Positions 35,911 through 47,513 of a stretch of DNA of 64,000 bases are shown in pieces. The DNA lies in NCBI GenBank assembly GCA_963971405.1, contig OZ020486.1, positions 27,489,419 to 27,553,418 on the forward strand, read 5' to 3'. How positions within the stretch are numbered: position 1 is the first letter of the stretch; each line of letters opens with the position of its first letter. The position numbers were made by a program, and so were the translations under genes. The stretch is from Psococerastis gibbosa (taxonomy: Eukaryota; Arthropoda; Insecta; Psocodea; Psocidae). The notes beneath the pieces are model-generated. The model worked only from the letters and a program-made list of their open reading frames with translations, was not told the origin of the DNA and did no database searches.

Positions 35911-36639
35911 ACATATTGACCTCTTGAACAGTGATGATATGGTGGCGGTGTGATACAGCTCCCATGTCGCGTAAAAAAAAATTTAAATTTCTAAAATATA
36001 AAAACTGAAAGGAAAGGCTAACTGCGCCACTGAAAAAATTTCAGCAATCAAGGGGATGAAGAGGAGCGGAGGGGGTAAGGTTGGTCGAAATTCACCGGGC
36101 GCACGACATGGCGCGAGGGAAGGGGGAAGGGTTGTTCAAAGAGGACCCCTCACAATTTTGGGGATCAATAATGGGCGAACAAGTTTCGGCTACAACAGAA
36201 TGACTGCTTTTTTATTTTAACTTTGTCCATCTTAAAACACTTTTCGTTATTTATTTCTATTCAAGATAGCAAATATTTTATGCATAATGTACAATAGTAG
36301 TACTACTACTAAAACGTATGTACTATTTTACTACATACTTTTTTATTTTATAATTAAAATCAGTCCTCTTTCGTACTGATGGTCCGACCAAAATATGAAA
36401 CATTAGTAATTTGTAAAGTAGTCAATATATCGGCGCATTGTGGACTGTGATTACCTAGTGTGATTTTAAATTTTGGTCCGAAAGTCACCGAAAAAGTCCT
36501 ACGTCCTGCAACAACTTTACAGTATATTATTTTATTAATTTATTCCCGTCCCATAATTGCTATAATAAAATATAATAACAGTGAAATAAAATTGCAGATG
36601 TTACATTTTTTGGGAAAATTTAAAAATATTTTTTTAAAA
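35910..36639. other. Unassigned interval between SINE and DR1
   Basis: AT-rich with one GC-richer patch at 36,040-36,180 (GAGGAGCGGAGGGGG, CGCACGACATGGCGCGAGGG). No gene, RNA or repeat family recognised. Confidence 0.4.
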
Positions 36640-36868
36640 ATGGTCCCGAGGCATGATTTTTGTGAACCTACCCGCCAAATTTCATCTAAATCCACCGAGT
36701 AGTTTGCCCGCAAATCGATGAACAGACAGACCGACAGATAGACATTTCGTAAAAACCATTTTTTTTTTTGTTCCTGTGACATCAAAACGTGTAAATCCAT
36801 TGAAATCTCGGAATCGAAAATTGTGACCATCACAGAGCTTTCCTTATACTACGTATAAATAGGAAAGC
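36640..36868 (+). repeat. Interspersed element DR1, 3' part
   Basis: TGGTCCCGAGGCATGATTTTT, AAATTTCATCTAAATCC, GAGTAGTTTGCCCG, CGACAGATAGACATTTCG and the terminal TAAATAGGAAAGCAA. 5' truncated. Confidence 0.75.
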
Positions 36869-37506
36869 AAAAATTATTGGCCAAAACACCCACAGCCCAG
36901 GCTATTTAAAGCTATCATTGGGTTAAATCATGACAAATGAGACAAATGACAATAACATTATTAAGTTTTCTGTAGTTTAAATCCAACTGAACCATCCAGT
37001 TGAAATGCATGAACTTTCAATCAAATTATCATACCGTATTTCTGTTACTGTCGAGTGTCGACAGTAGTTCGCTACACTTCTCTTACAAAATAATGAGTAC
37101 CTTTAATAATATTAGACACATTGCTGTTTGTTTTCACTGCATGAGATGTACAGGTACAGTTGATGGTGATTAGGAGAGTTGTGCGTTGATGATAATTACT
37201 AAGAAAACTGTAATTGTTTTTCTATTGTCTTATTATATGGATGCATTCATGTGAGAATGTAATTTTCTCATGACTGCATTCATTATGGACTTGAAAAGCA
37301 CGCAGTGACCCCTTAATAGGGACCTGTTAAAATAATTATTGACGCATTTATAAGGTAATAAACGGTAGATAGGTAAAGTTACTAGATACACCGCGATGAG
37401 GTAGCTAAACAGTTAATTAAATAGATAGCAGCACTGGTAAATGGGAACACTACATACGACGTAGTATGGGGAATATAGCCACTAAATTCCATTAAGAGGC
37501 ACCTTA

Positions 37507-37712
37507 AATAAATATTGGCTTTTTTTCTATTACTAAGCTAACCTAGCGGAGTTAGGGCTATAAAGCCCTCTCTTACACTCAACTAGGAAGGCTCGGGAGC
37601 ACCTGCTTTACATGCCCTCCAAATTATGGCCAGAAAATTTAGCGAGTGTGGGACTCAAACCAACAACCTTTCGGGTGAAAGTCGGAGTCTGTATCACCAG
37701 TCTACATGTCCC
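37507..37712 (-). repeat. tRNA-derived SINE (family S), reverse orientation
   Basis: Nearly complete reverse copy: tail AATAAATATTGGC, CTAACCTAGCGGAGTTAGGG, GGGACTCAAACCAACAACC (one B-box change), ending TCTACATGTCC. Confidence 0.83.
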
Positions 37713-40474
37713 GACATAATGACCACTTTATGCTGATTTTTTTCATCACTTTGGCAATAATTATGTGCCCATCCTTTGTGTCTTATTATAAGGCCTCAAG
37801 GACTTTAAAGTGATAAAAAATTATGTAATTTGCTCAGCTACCCAACTATAAAATAGAATATTATTGGACTAAAACTATGTGCTCCGTCTATGGATGCAGA
37901 TTTTTGGTTTTATTTGACAGACTCCAAGACCGATATTACCTAGCGTTCGAATTACCTAAGCCGTCAGGAAAACCCCAGGGAAAGACTCAATATATTTTTT
38001 AATATTTTTCAGCCTTCAAATTTTAAAATTTGGGAAGTAAATTGGTTTCATACCGTATTTGCTCTTGATCCAATCTTCATCTTAGAGTAGCCAATGAATA
38101 GGCATTGTTATTATAAGAAAAACCGTTCTAACACAAACTGAGAATACTAATACCTTTCAAACAAAAGAGGTTTTAATATTTATTGGATGCATTTTTGCCG
38201 TTCGTTGGGGCGAGTTAGAAATTTCCGAAAGACTCGAGAGCCATGAACAGAGTGATACCATGGTAGGGTCAGTTTAGAAGAAAAAAGACTGAATGCAATT
38301 TTCACAAGGACCATAAGAAGAGGGATTTGCTTGCGTGTTTTCCAAGCGGGTCAGGGTGAGGTTGGGCTGTGTTGCGTTTTAAATGCAAGATAAAAGTGCA
38401 TTGAAGGCAGGAGCGCCATGCAAATACCCCTTTCCCCTTGCCACCCTCGATCCCCTCTCCCCTATATCAAGCCCTGCAAGACTCCAGCCTTCCTGCACCC
38501 GGTTTCCAGAAATTTTACGGCTCCGCATCTGGGACGCCTAACAAAAAACTTGCACTAAATTTTCTCTCCCATTTTCAGTTCAACGGCGCGGCGTTGCTGT
38601 TGTCTGCAAATTTATTTTCAATTTTCATACTGCGTACCAATGGGATTGGGATGTGTAAAGTAAACTGTTGCGTTCGAAAACCTAGGATCTAAAGCTTTGT
38701 CGGCTAAAGAGCAGATTGCGTAAAATAATGGCCAGTCTATGATCGACTACCTCTACCATGTGAAGTGCCTAAGAACTTCGTACATTAATTCAGACTAATG
38801 AACCGTGTTTGAAAAAGAACCAAACGTTCCGTCAGCTACTGCGGTAGATATTTATAGTGTTGGCGTTTTGGTAGTCATGGTAATTGAACTAAAATACCTA
38901 AATGGACAATACACTTGGGATGTGTTTCTATGGTATTAGCTCAATTTAGCAACGTACCGTATGTTTCAGTAGAATGTTTCCCACCAATTGAGTGGACATC
39001 AAAGTTCAATGGGCCACTAAAAATTAATGAAATACAATAATAATAAAAATAAATATAATAAATGGGCCATTAAACAGGAAAACCCCATTCAGCATTAACC
39101 ATCGTCCATACTACATGAAGACAGATAAAGTGAAATAGGCATTAGAGTATACGGGGATTCTTAAGGTAAGAATTCTGTAGGTAAGGTACATTGTCAGTAT
39201 TTAAATCGCTAATTGCTAAAATTCTTCCCTATGAACATTAGATTTCTTTATTGATGACATAGTGTTGTAGGCGGACATGTGTCTCACCAGATTGGAGATT
39301 TAACAGCACGATTGAGCGAAGTGCTGCGGCAGCTTAAATATTAAATTACTACATACTGTGTATACTACTATACAAATTTACTATGGTATTAAGTCATCCC
39401 CTCCAATATGCAGATATATAGTAGTATCTGTACCTCGTAGAAAAGTTTCTCGTGCCGCATGCTTGGCATGGAGTAACATTTGGGGAACAACTTGCTGCGC
39501 TCTATGATCAAAGAGCTGGACTGTCCAGCCTGGACAATGCTCTAAAATATGTATATGGAAAAAAGTAGCTGATTGTATGAAATACACCCCAATTTACTAT
39601 ATGATTTATCTTCGATTTGTCAAATGGAAAGAAAACAAAAATTACATGTTACATGTTTAATGAGTAAATGGGCCTATTTCCTATGCATTTCGAGTGCAAT
39701 GACGGTCTAAAACTTTCTGCATGTGCAATACGTAGAATTAAAGATATTATTTCAGGGGGGATCATCTAAAGCAAACAACTAGCAGGCCATGTATGATCTA
39801 ATTAAATATTTAAGTATTTGCAGTCACGCAGAGTCTCAAAGTTGGCATTTTCAATTATTTTTTTTATTGAGGGGTATTTTTTTACCTTCCGGCATATTCT
39901 TATTTTAAGTAAAATTCAAGGGTGGCCATATGAAAATACTGAATAAATATTCCCATTTTATAAACACTTTCTTAGCCGAAATAGCATTACTGGGTACTCT
40001 ATCTGAACCCCCTCCCCCGAAATGCCTGGAAAATATTCAGTGATTGTGAACTTTGCGCAAAATTTATATTTCACCATCTGGCTATTGCTACCCTTTATGC
40101 TGATTTAACTTACCCCATTAAAAGTCTGTATTCAGAACTGTTCTGATTTATTGAAATAATTTCTATAATTAGGCAAGTTATTATAACAGAAATTGTAATT
40201 CAAATTTAAAGAATATGCTTCACGCTTAAATCATTGTATATCCAATGAACACGTTCTTTTATGCACAGATTAGATTAGGGGAAGTTATTTAATAGAAAAA
40301 ACAGTTTTCTTAATGAAATGGAACTGCAGGAAAGAGAGCAGAGCAGGTTATAACCCTGATCTGGCTACCCCCTCTATCTCAAATTTGGCACAATGTGCAT
40401 TTTATCGGCCGGCGATCAATTGCATCAATTTAACATCTCAATCAAACCTGGTGTTTGGTGGCACTCTGCTCTTT
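37713..40474. other. Unassigned upstream region with a candidate regulatory island
   Basis: AT-rich overall. 38,330-38,690 is GC-richer and unique in the window, with an octamer-like ATGCAAAT at about 38,418 and long C/T tracts. No gene or transposon recognised. Confidence 0.35.
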
Positions 40475-40482
40475 CTATACAC

Positions 40483-40862
40483 CAGCGATTCTCAACCTTT
40501 GGGTCGCGGGAAAAAATCTCATGGGTCGCGAAAACTTGAGAACATGCACTGCAACGGTACTGTTTAATCGAGAAAATACAATATTAACTTATTAAAGTGA
40601 TAAGATATGAAGAATGAAGATAAACTATTGCATGTTACAATGACAATTGTGCTCTATTTTCCGCGGTCCATATAGTAACATTTTGCTGTTAAAAATTACT
40701 TAATTCAATCAATCAAACAATGAAAAAAGCCGATAATCACTCTATCTCTAATAGGGTTCTTTAAGCTAAATATGAAAATTGTTTATTTATTTTGCCAAAT
40801 TAGGCCTATTTATAACTGGTATAGGTTGCCTTGCGAGAAATGCTTAGAGTTTCGAACCACTG
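40483..40862. mobile_element. hAT-type MITE of the CAGYGRTTCTCAACCTTTGGGTCGC kind
   Basis: Left end CAGCGATTCTCAACCTTTGG with GGTCGCGG; right end GTTTCGAACCACTG. Flanks CTATACAC (40,475-40,482) and CTAAACAC (40,863-40,870) match at 7 of 8 positions. This terminus is widespread in animal hAT elements. 380 bp, non-coding. Confidence 0.8.
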
Positions 40863-43153
40863 CTAAACACCACCAGGATTTTGTATAAGTAAAAGAAATA
40901 ATGTATATATTGTACAATTACAATATCCCTATCGGTATAAGGTACCGTATAGTTTAACGCAATAACTCTACAGCAAATGCTTACTGAAATTTAGGAGGAT
41001 AGATCAATATTCCTCATATTTATAAACAATGATAACAGAATAGTCAGAACATATATCTAGGCCTATATGTTTTTAAAATTAAGTTTCAACGAGAATAATG
41101 GCGCGCTTATTAAAATAGTAACTAGGCCTATTAAAGAATTTTTTTTTTTAATTTTTCATTGCCCCGCAGAGCCAGAAAGATTTATCAATCGCAAAAGAAA
41201 CAACACTCCCATCCGTAATGCATTGCCTTGACACACTTCACGTGCATGCATTTGCAGCCTACAACTGCATCGCATCGGTGCATTGTCAATTTACAAAACA
41301 AGCTTTGTCTACTATAGGCCAACTATACAATTGAAAAATAATAGGAAAAGTTTAAGGACCGTGAGTCCGAAAATTCTGTGCAAAACGTCTATATAGAAAT
41401 AGAATCGAATTTAATTTTAGATAATGGCACGCCTCAATGCATTATTTATATAATTGTAAAATATTTTAATTTATAATAATAACTTCTGAAAAAGACAACG
41501 TGCGTTTCAATCGTAGAGAACAGGATCAGAAAATCCGACCACGAATAAACCAAATTGGAATTTATCGCAAGTAGTGCACGCTACAACAGGTAAGGTCAGT
41601 CACAATTTCGAAGTAGCTAACGAAATAATAGGTAGGCTTTGCTTATTTATTGCCTTTAACGTGTTCCAACTCTGTAATAGGCTTTTGAATTTCTACTTTA
41701 ATAGGCTATCATCCTAGTAGGCCTACAGGCTAATATTTATTACCGCATTGTTATTTACATATTAAGTTCGGGCCTTCGGGGGAGAGAAGGACTTGACTTT
41801 GGACAAAGTCAAGATGGACTATGGAAGCTGGGTGTAAAGAAGCTTCTTTGCAATTAATGACGGAAGAACGAACTGCAAGGCGGAGTGGCCCAACGTTGCC
41901 AGTATAACTGCAAGCTAGTTCGCTGGCGTTACACTCAACTGCATGTGCATAGTGCATCTGCAGTTTGCATGGAGACTTCAGTGCCGTCGCGCGTGTGAGT
42001 GGCCTCTCAGTCAAGTTCTCGCCCAGTGGTCCCCTTCTCCCTAGTAAACCCTACACCCCCCTCACCCTGTGCCTCAACTCGTTTATGTGTGCATGTCATT
42101 TAATTCAAACGGAAAAAAAAACTCATCTAGTGTATTTTCAACACAAGCGACTTTCCACTACTGGAAAATTTTGCAAGGAATCTAGGATGAGTTCCAGGAG
42201 ACATTATGTGAGTTGCATACAACTTCATTTATCCTTTTCCCTTCTTTCCACTGTCTAAATATCAAATAAACTCAAAATAATAAAAAAAAACTTAACTTAA
42301 AATCGTTAAACGCGCGCGGCAACTTGAGATATTTTAGAACTCTGGTGCAACCAGGGGTGGGAAGGCGGAAAACCTTTTCTGATATGCAACAACCTGTAGC
42401 TCATTGCAAGGGAGAGGCGCGGTGAAGGGACGCTTGCGCAGGGCGAACGGCCGACGGAGACAGCGAGACGGGTGGAAAGCGCGAACGCCGCCGTCAAGAC
42501 CCATGTCCCGACGGATCGAGCTGCACTCTCATATCCACGTGCACAACAGCAATCCTTCACTATTTTATTTTATTTTTTATTTTTCTAGACCGTTGTAAAA
42601 AAATTCAAAAATAAAACCTAATAATGCGACGAGCTTGAATGGTCACTGTCAAAGTAATGTTTCCCGAGGTACCTGCCAGTTTGTTCATATGCGATGAGAG
42701 AATTTAATTTTTTTTAAATGAACATGCTGGATTAATCCCAAAAAGTGATTAAAAAGGAAGCAAAAGTAGGGTGCACCCCCTTTTTAATTTTTTGGGGGTG
42801 AAGGCGTCTGAGGCGAGAGAAGGAGGGGCACGGAGAAAGAGGGAGGGCGGGAGGGAAAACGGGTCGATCGTCGACGTGTGAAAAAAACACCAAAAATAAA
42901 AAGGAAGGAGAATTTTTGAGGCAGACGCTCTACATAGAAGGGTGCGAGTAGCCGTCTCGACAGTCGCGTTGGAACCCCGGCAGCAGTTCGGCGACTGTTC
43001 GCTGCTCCCCCCTTACATAGGCGTGCGTCCCTTGACCCGCACTCACTTTTTCGGGGGTTACTCTTTCGCGACTCGAATTTTTTTTTTGTGATTTCCAGAG
43101 TGCGCGTAAAAAGTGCAGCGTAACTCGAACTGCATTTGGTAGACCGGAGCAAC

Positions 43154-43174
43154 ATGTTGCGTCACTGGCTGTGA
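43154..43174 (+). other. Short upstream ORF in the presumed 5'UTR
   Basis: An ATG followed by five sense codons and TGA (MLRHWL) ends 23 bases before the main ATG. Its TGA overlaps the CRE palindrome. If it lies in the mature mRNA it could dampen or regulate initiation at the E93-like start. The transcription start is not determined here, so its presence in the mRNA is an inference. Confidence 0.4.
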
Positions 43175-43180
43175 CGTCAC
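43171..43180. promoter_or_regulatory. CRE palindrome GTGACGTCAC
   Basis: A perfect 10-bp palindrome matching the CREB/ATF consensus TGACGTCA, 18 bases before the main ATG. Such sites are common in CpG-rich core promoters close to transcription starts. Its position within the likely 5'UTR or start region suggests a core-promoter role; binding is inferred. Confidence 0.5.
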
Positions 43181-43197
43181 TCTAGGGTAGGAACAAG

Positions 43198-43291
43198 ATG
43201 GCGGAGTGCTCATACGCCCGTTGCATGCAGGAACGTCGGACCATCAAAAAACACCTACAAAAATGGACCAAAAATTGTATATACACCCTGG
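43198..43291 (+). CDS. Eip93F: First coding exon of an E93/Mblk-1 (LCOR-family) transcription factor; partial gene
   Basis: Seen: an ATG in strong Kozak context (A at -3, G at +4), with an in-frame TAG at 43183-43185 just upstream, opens 31 codons and then G|GTGAGT, a textbook donor in phase 1. The peptide starts MAECSYARCMQERR and continues through a K/L-rich stretch to WTKNCIYTLG. Known: LCOR, LCORL and insect E93/Mblk-1 proteins begin with C-x3-R-C-x2-ERR, basic residues, a Trp and then Gly-Leu/Phe-Glu. The exon supplies every element up to that Gly, which the split G codon would encode. E93 is a nuclear, ecdysone-induced psq-type helix-turn-helix regulator that drives adult metamorphosis in insects and binds the corepressor CtBP. 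Those domains would lie in exons outside this window. The exon sits at the end of a CpG-rich island, as expected for a promoter-proximal exon. The assignment rests on about 31 residues recalled against the family, so a related LCOR-type paralogue is possible. Confidence 0.75.
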
Positions 43292-43297
43292 GTGAGT
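43292..43297 (+). other. Splice donor of the E93-like first coding exon
   Basis: GTGAGT directly follows the last exonic base G. Reading through would give Gly-Glu-stop, so splicing is needed for a longer product. Phase 1 with a G-starting Gly codon agrees with the conserved Gly of the family. No acceptor followed by the expected LERVAEEL-like continuation was found before the end of the window, which implies an intron of more than 20.7 kb. Confidence 0.75.
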
Positions 43298-46200
43298 GAT
43301 TTTGCCTAACATTTTCCCCATAAACCGGTTCCATATGTTATAAACGCGTGACAACCCCGGTGCAACCCGGAAACGCATTTTTCATTACATATCACATTTT
43401 TTTTCCGCGTATGCCTACTTTATAATTTTAACGCATCTTCCCATCCCGACATGTCTGCTTTTTAAGCTTAGGTTATTCTCATGTCAAGGTTTGGTTAAAA
43501 TTTCCATTCAAATTCTCAGTGCTTTTGCCCGCTTAATAATGTGTTCCCTTTCTATTTAATGGGTGAAATTAGTGATAACAGTGTTGTGCAGTGCTTTCAA
43601 GAGAGTGGAAATTGTATCTCGGGAGTTTGTGCCCAGGTGAAGTGAAAATATCATGTTGAAGTCATGACCAACCACAATATGTCGCTCTCGAGTTTCCTTT
43701 TCCATTGCATTTTCTCTCCACTACTGTTGCCTACGGAGCTTTCCTTCACTATTTTCGCAATTTTCCCTTGCATGACGACTATTGAATTGACTAAGAATAT
43801 TTCACGGGAATATTAACATCGCGGATAATATTCATTTAATAACTGTGTCAAACATTTTAGTTGCGTTTTTTAACATTCAAGCGCTGCATTCGCGGAAAAA
43901 TTGCAATCTGTATGCACTTCTTCGTATCTTCAAGGCCGGGCCACATTCCCCTCGCATTTATTTCATTTTCGTGTTGTAAATTTCCATAATTTACTTATTG
44001 TTTCATCGCCAGGGAGTGTTTGAAAAATTCATTGCAGTCTATAGTGAGTCAGTGCTAACCTTGAGCCAAGGACACAAAGTGCAAAGTGATTATTTTTTAA
44101 ACTGAATCCAGTTGGAGAGTTAAGAGAAGTGCATCGTAAGAACTTATTGATTTTTCCTGAGACGGTAATGCATGTCTTAATAATTTAGTATATGTTTCCA
44201 TTTCTATACTTTAGTGTATGACATAGGCTATAAGGCTACAGCCAATAAGTTACTCCTAATGCTACATCAGAAAAGGCTAGGACAACAGGGCGAACAAAGA
44301 TTAGGCCGAATAAATTGTTGCTGACTTTTTTAGACGTTTGTGCTTAATAACATAAAAAACTACTTGCCGTCGAATAAATAGGCCTATTAGCCTACAATAG
44401 GGCTAATAAAAATTAAGTGGAAGAAAACCGTCTTTATTTTTTGATGTTTTTATTTTTAGTCCTTATATTCCTTTATATTTAAGGGAGAGATTAAAATATT
44501 TTGTAAACAAAAGATGTTCATCCATTTTTGAAAAAATAATTTATTCCGCAAAAATTTGGAAATAATGAGAGGAATTATTAAGAATAAATTTAAACTTTCT
44601 AGAAAAAAGTAGACTTATTTACGAATATTTCATAAAATCTGTTGAATGAACTTGGCGTTTTTTAACGCATAACAATTAATAACTCTAGGTGAAAAAATGT
44701 AATCATGCAGCGCAAGCTTTTATTTTCTGTGAAATTTTTATCTGACCATTATCATATTTTGAGGCTGTAAAACGAAACTTAATTAATTTCATCCAAATGA
44801 GTCAATTTTCTGCAATATTTTTACAAAATATTTTGAAATCTATACCTTAAATAAAATATACTGTGAATAAAAAATAAATCAAATTTTCCGGATTTTCCAC
44901 CTGAGCCCAAAGGGATGCGTTCTGAAACCACTAATCAGATTGCGATAAAACTTTGGTATGCTGTTCTGAGGATCTGGACCAATAAAATATATAAATATTA
45001 TGAAATTAAATTAAAATTGAAATTAAATTAACATTGAACGTAGTTTACTACAACTCAAAAAGTAAATAAACAGAGCGGGGAATTAGGCGAATTACGCCCG
45101 GGTCCACTACTTTACATTAAAAATTACAGTTAATTTCAATTTGAGTGTATAAGAAGATTATATTAACTTCCCAAAAAACCTTACCAATATTTTTTTGTTA
45201 TACTAAGGTTACTCACATACCTGTGGAAAAGTTTGAGAAAATATAAATCAAAATGAAAACGTTCATAAATAAACTAAGTTTTTATTGTATTTCATGCTGA
45301 TTTGTTTATTGAACGTGTTTATTTCAATTTTCAATTTATTTGATTTTGCCACAGGCATGTGAATATCCTTAATATAGACACATAAAATAATTTGCGAAAC
45401 TACTGCCTACCCCTAGACTGTGAAAAAGTTTGCAGGCTATTGTATGCATTAACCAACTTAAGTGGGCAAAAAATTATTCTCAAAAAAGGGTTAGATATTT
45501 CGTGAATGTAATGTTAAATGGGAAGTCTAAATTAGTCTGATTGAATGCATCGACTTCGAGAAAAGGGAAACAACATACTGTACATATGCATAAAAAACAT
45601 ACTGTATATTACCAGAAAAAAAACACTCAGTTTCTTCTATTTCATAAATGCATGTTTATGTTCAATCATTTAGCCTATAGCAGTAAACAAAGTATTATCT
45701 TCAATTAATGGTCTGTTTATTAAATTTCGAAAACACCATTTATGGCATATTTATTTTCCCAATTTTAAAATAAGAAAGGAATCATTTGAGAGTGTATTTT
45801 AGCAGATCCCGTTTGAAACTAAAAGTTTTTTCTAGAATCTGCTCTGATCACGCTAAAAAATTCGTCCCCGCGTGCACAATCCCAGTCAATAATAATTTAT
45901 TGTTATTCAGTATTCAGCTCAGGCTAAATTTTGTCTTGCCTAGGATGTTACCGATACACGTTCAGTACAGTATGTTCGGTCTAAAACGTCATAATTGTTC
46001 TTTTTTATAACAAATTACATTATGACTGACAGCGACAGCCTTATTAGTAATAAGCAGTTGCATATATTACTGTATCCAATTTAAGCTTTAAATACCTACT
46101 TTTAAAATGGCTAATTAGATGTAAATTGCCCCTTAATTACCGGTAGCCTCTGAGTCAAGTATCCTCTAAATCGGACTATATTTACAATAAAATAGGAATA

Positions 46201-46354
46201 GCTGGGCTAGAAGTTGTGGTATTTTTTATTCTATATGTTCTATTACACTAGACAAATATTTATAATGCTTAGACTATACCTGATCATGAGTGTAGAGAGT
46301 TCTCTTTTTTACCATCGCCAATTTGATAAGGTATAGGCCCTGATTACTCATTCT
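43298..46354 (+). other. Start of the presumed first intron; no repeats or exons recognised
   Basis: AT-rich sequence with no recognised transposon, RNA gene or coding exon. The 74-codon ORF at 45,786-46,010 has no recognisable motif. It follows the GTGAGT donor directly and is treated as intronic because no second exon of the E93-like gene is visible. The lack of repeats over 3 kb, in a window where they are dense elsewhere, is consistent with promoter-proximal constraint. Confidence 0.5.
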
Positions 46355-46500
46355 AATATTTATTCGATCGAAGAAACATTTGGTATGTTTATGTTGAAGT
46401 ATACGATTTGAAACTGAATAATTTAGGTATTACACTTTCTAATTTTTCTTATATCCACATGTATTGGATCAAATATTCGAGTGTGTAACAGGGGGAACTA
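46355..46500 (+). repeat. Unoccupied (empty-site) copy of the Helitron target repeat
   Basis: ATATTTATTCGATCGAAGAAA, then a TTTATG|TTGAAGTATACGATTTG junction at 46,393/46,394, then TTAGGTATTACACTTTC. The same sequence is split in the copy at 47,469-47,513 plus 50,517-50,620, where the Helitron pair interrupts it. This fixes both element ends and shows no target duplication. Confidence 0.8.
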
Positions 46501-46974
46501 CTGTATATATAGATAATATACAAATCAAAACTTTGCCGGCCAAAAACTTGTTGTGTTATAGCTTTACTTTATAATCCTACTGTATGTATTACCCTACCGC
46601 TAGTTTTGACTTTGAACAACCTACCTTAGTGCATGAAAATGCTTATGTAAATAATTTATAAATGTTTTGCTTTCTAAAAGTTGGTTATTTTTTTATATTT
46701 AATTCCTAATTGCCTTCCTGTCTGCATGTACTTGAATATTAGTAATAAATATGTAGCCTAGGTATAATAGAAAGGGGTAGCCAAATCAATCAACTATTGA
46801 TAATTTATTGTCTTGTTGCACAGCTTGAAATAGCATCAAACAATAATAAAATAGGTACTGTATATGAAACGATATTGATGAAAACCAATGCGGTCGCAAT
46901 AAATTTACATTTCCAGACTTGAATGCTGTAGTTTAGCCAATCAGTCAATCATCAGCGTTATTTTGGCACTTTAT

Positions 46975-47215
46975 AGGGGGAGGGGGGTCAACCCAAAAAA
47001 AAAAAAAAAAAAAATTGAAAAAATGGTCCCAATACATGACTTTCCGACCCTACGATTTCATCTAAAATCATAAAGTAGTTTGCCCAGAAATCGACGGACA
47101 GGCAGTCATTTCATAAAAACCTTTTTCTAGGACCTCAAGACGTGTAAATCTCGAAATCAAAAGTTTCAACCATCCCCAATCTTTTCTTATACTCAAGTAT
47201 AAATAGAAAGGAAAA
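46975..47215 (+). repeat. Interspersed element DR1, diverged 3' part
   Basis: A G-run and an A20 tract, then ATGGTCCCAATACATGAC, AAGTAGTTTGCCCAGAAATCG, AGGACCTCAAGACGTG and TATAAATAGAAAGGAA. Clearly DR1, with several small deletions. Confidence 0.65.
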
Positions 47216-47344
47216 AATTAAATAAGAATGTGCGCTATGCCCTTAACAAACGTACTGTACGCAGTATAGTATACATTTTAAATAAGTTACTTTTGAAGCA
47301 GTGGCCCTGCGGCCCGATAAATATTACCCTGGCATTAAAAATGT

Positions 47345-47513
47345 AAGCAAGATAATTTTACAATGGAAAGTGCTACTCAAAATTTTTTTATTTACCGTTT
47401 TAACCCCAGGAGTAAGTTAATACCAATCGCCATAATCGGCCCACTGATTAAAGACTCGAACATTTATTCGACCCAATATTTATTCGATCGAAGAAATATT
47501 TAGAATGCTTATA
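47345..47513 (+). repeat. Dispersed repeat carrying the Helitron pair, left part
   Basis: GATAATTTTACAATGGAAAGTGC through AACCCCAGGAGTAAGTTAATAC matches 5,788-5,880 (TTTTACAATGGCAAGTGCTATTC ... CCCTGGAATAACTTAATAC). It continues into the TATTTATTCGATCGAAG repeat shared with 46.35 kb. Right part resumes at 50,517. Confidence 0.6.

Larger units (their letters stand above)
41750..43197 (+). promoter_or_regulatory. CpG-rich promoter and 5'UTR region of the E93-like gene
   Basis: Base composition changes sharply from the surrounding AT-rich DNA. CpG-dense blocks lie at about 41,760-42,070, 42,310-42,530 and 42,780-43,190, with many GCG/CGC words and no recognisable interspersed repeat. An initiator-like TTCAGTG occurs at about 41,977, and several purine-rich GAGAG/GGGAGGG tracts around 42,780-42,860 resemble GAGA or Sp-type sites. 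The ORFs on either strand here (for example 42,784-43,155 minus) show no family resemblance and run opposite to the gene. I read the block as the promoter plus a long 5'UTR, possibly with non-coding first exons; exact starts cannot be fixed by eye. Confidence 0.55.

Noticed and set aside
42784..43155. 123-codon minus-strand ORF in the CpG island
   Set aside because: Antisense to the E93-like exon, arginine/serine/proline-rich from GC content, no motif.
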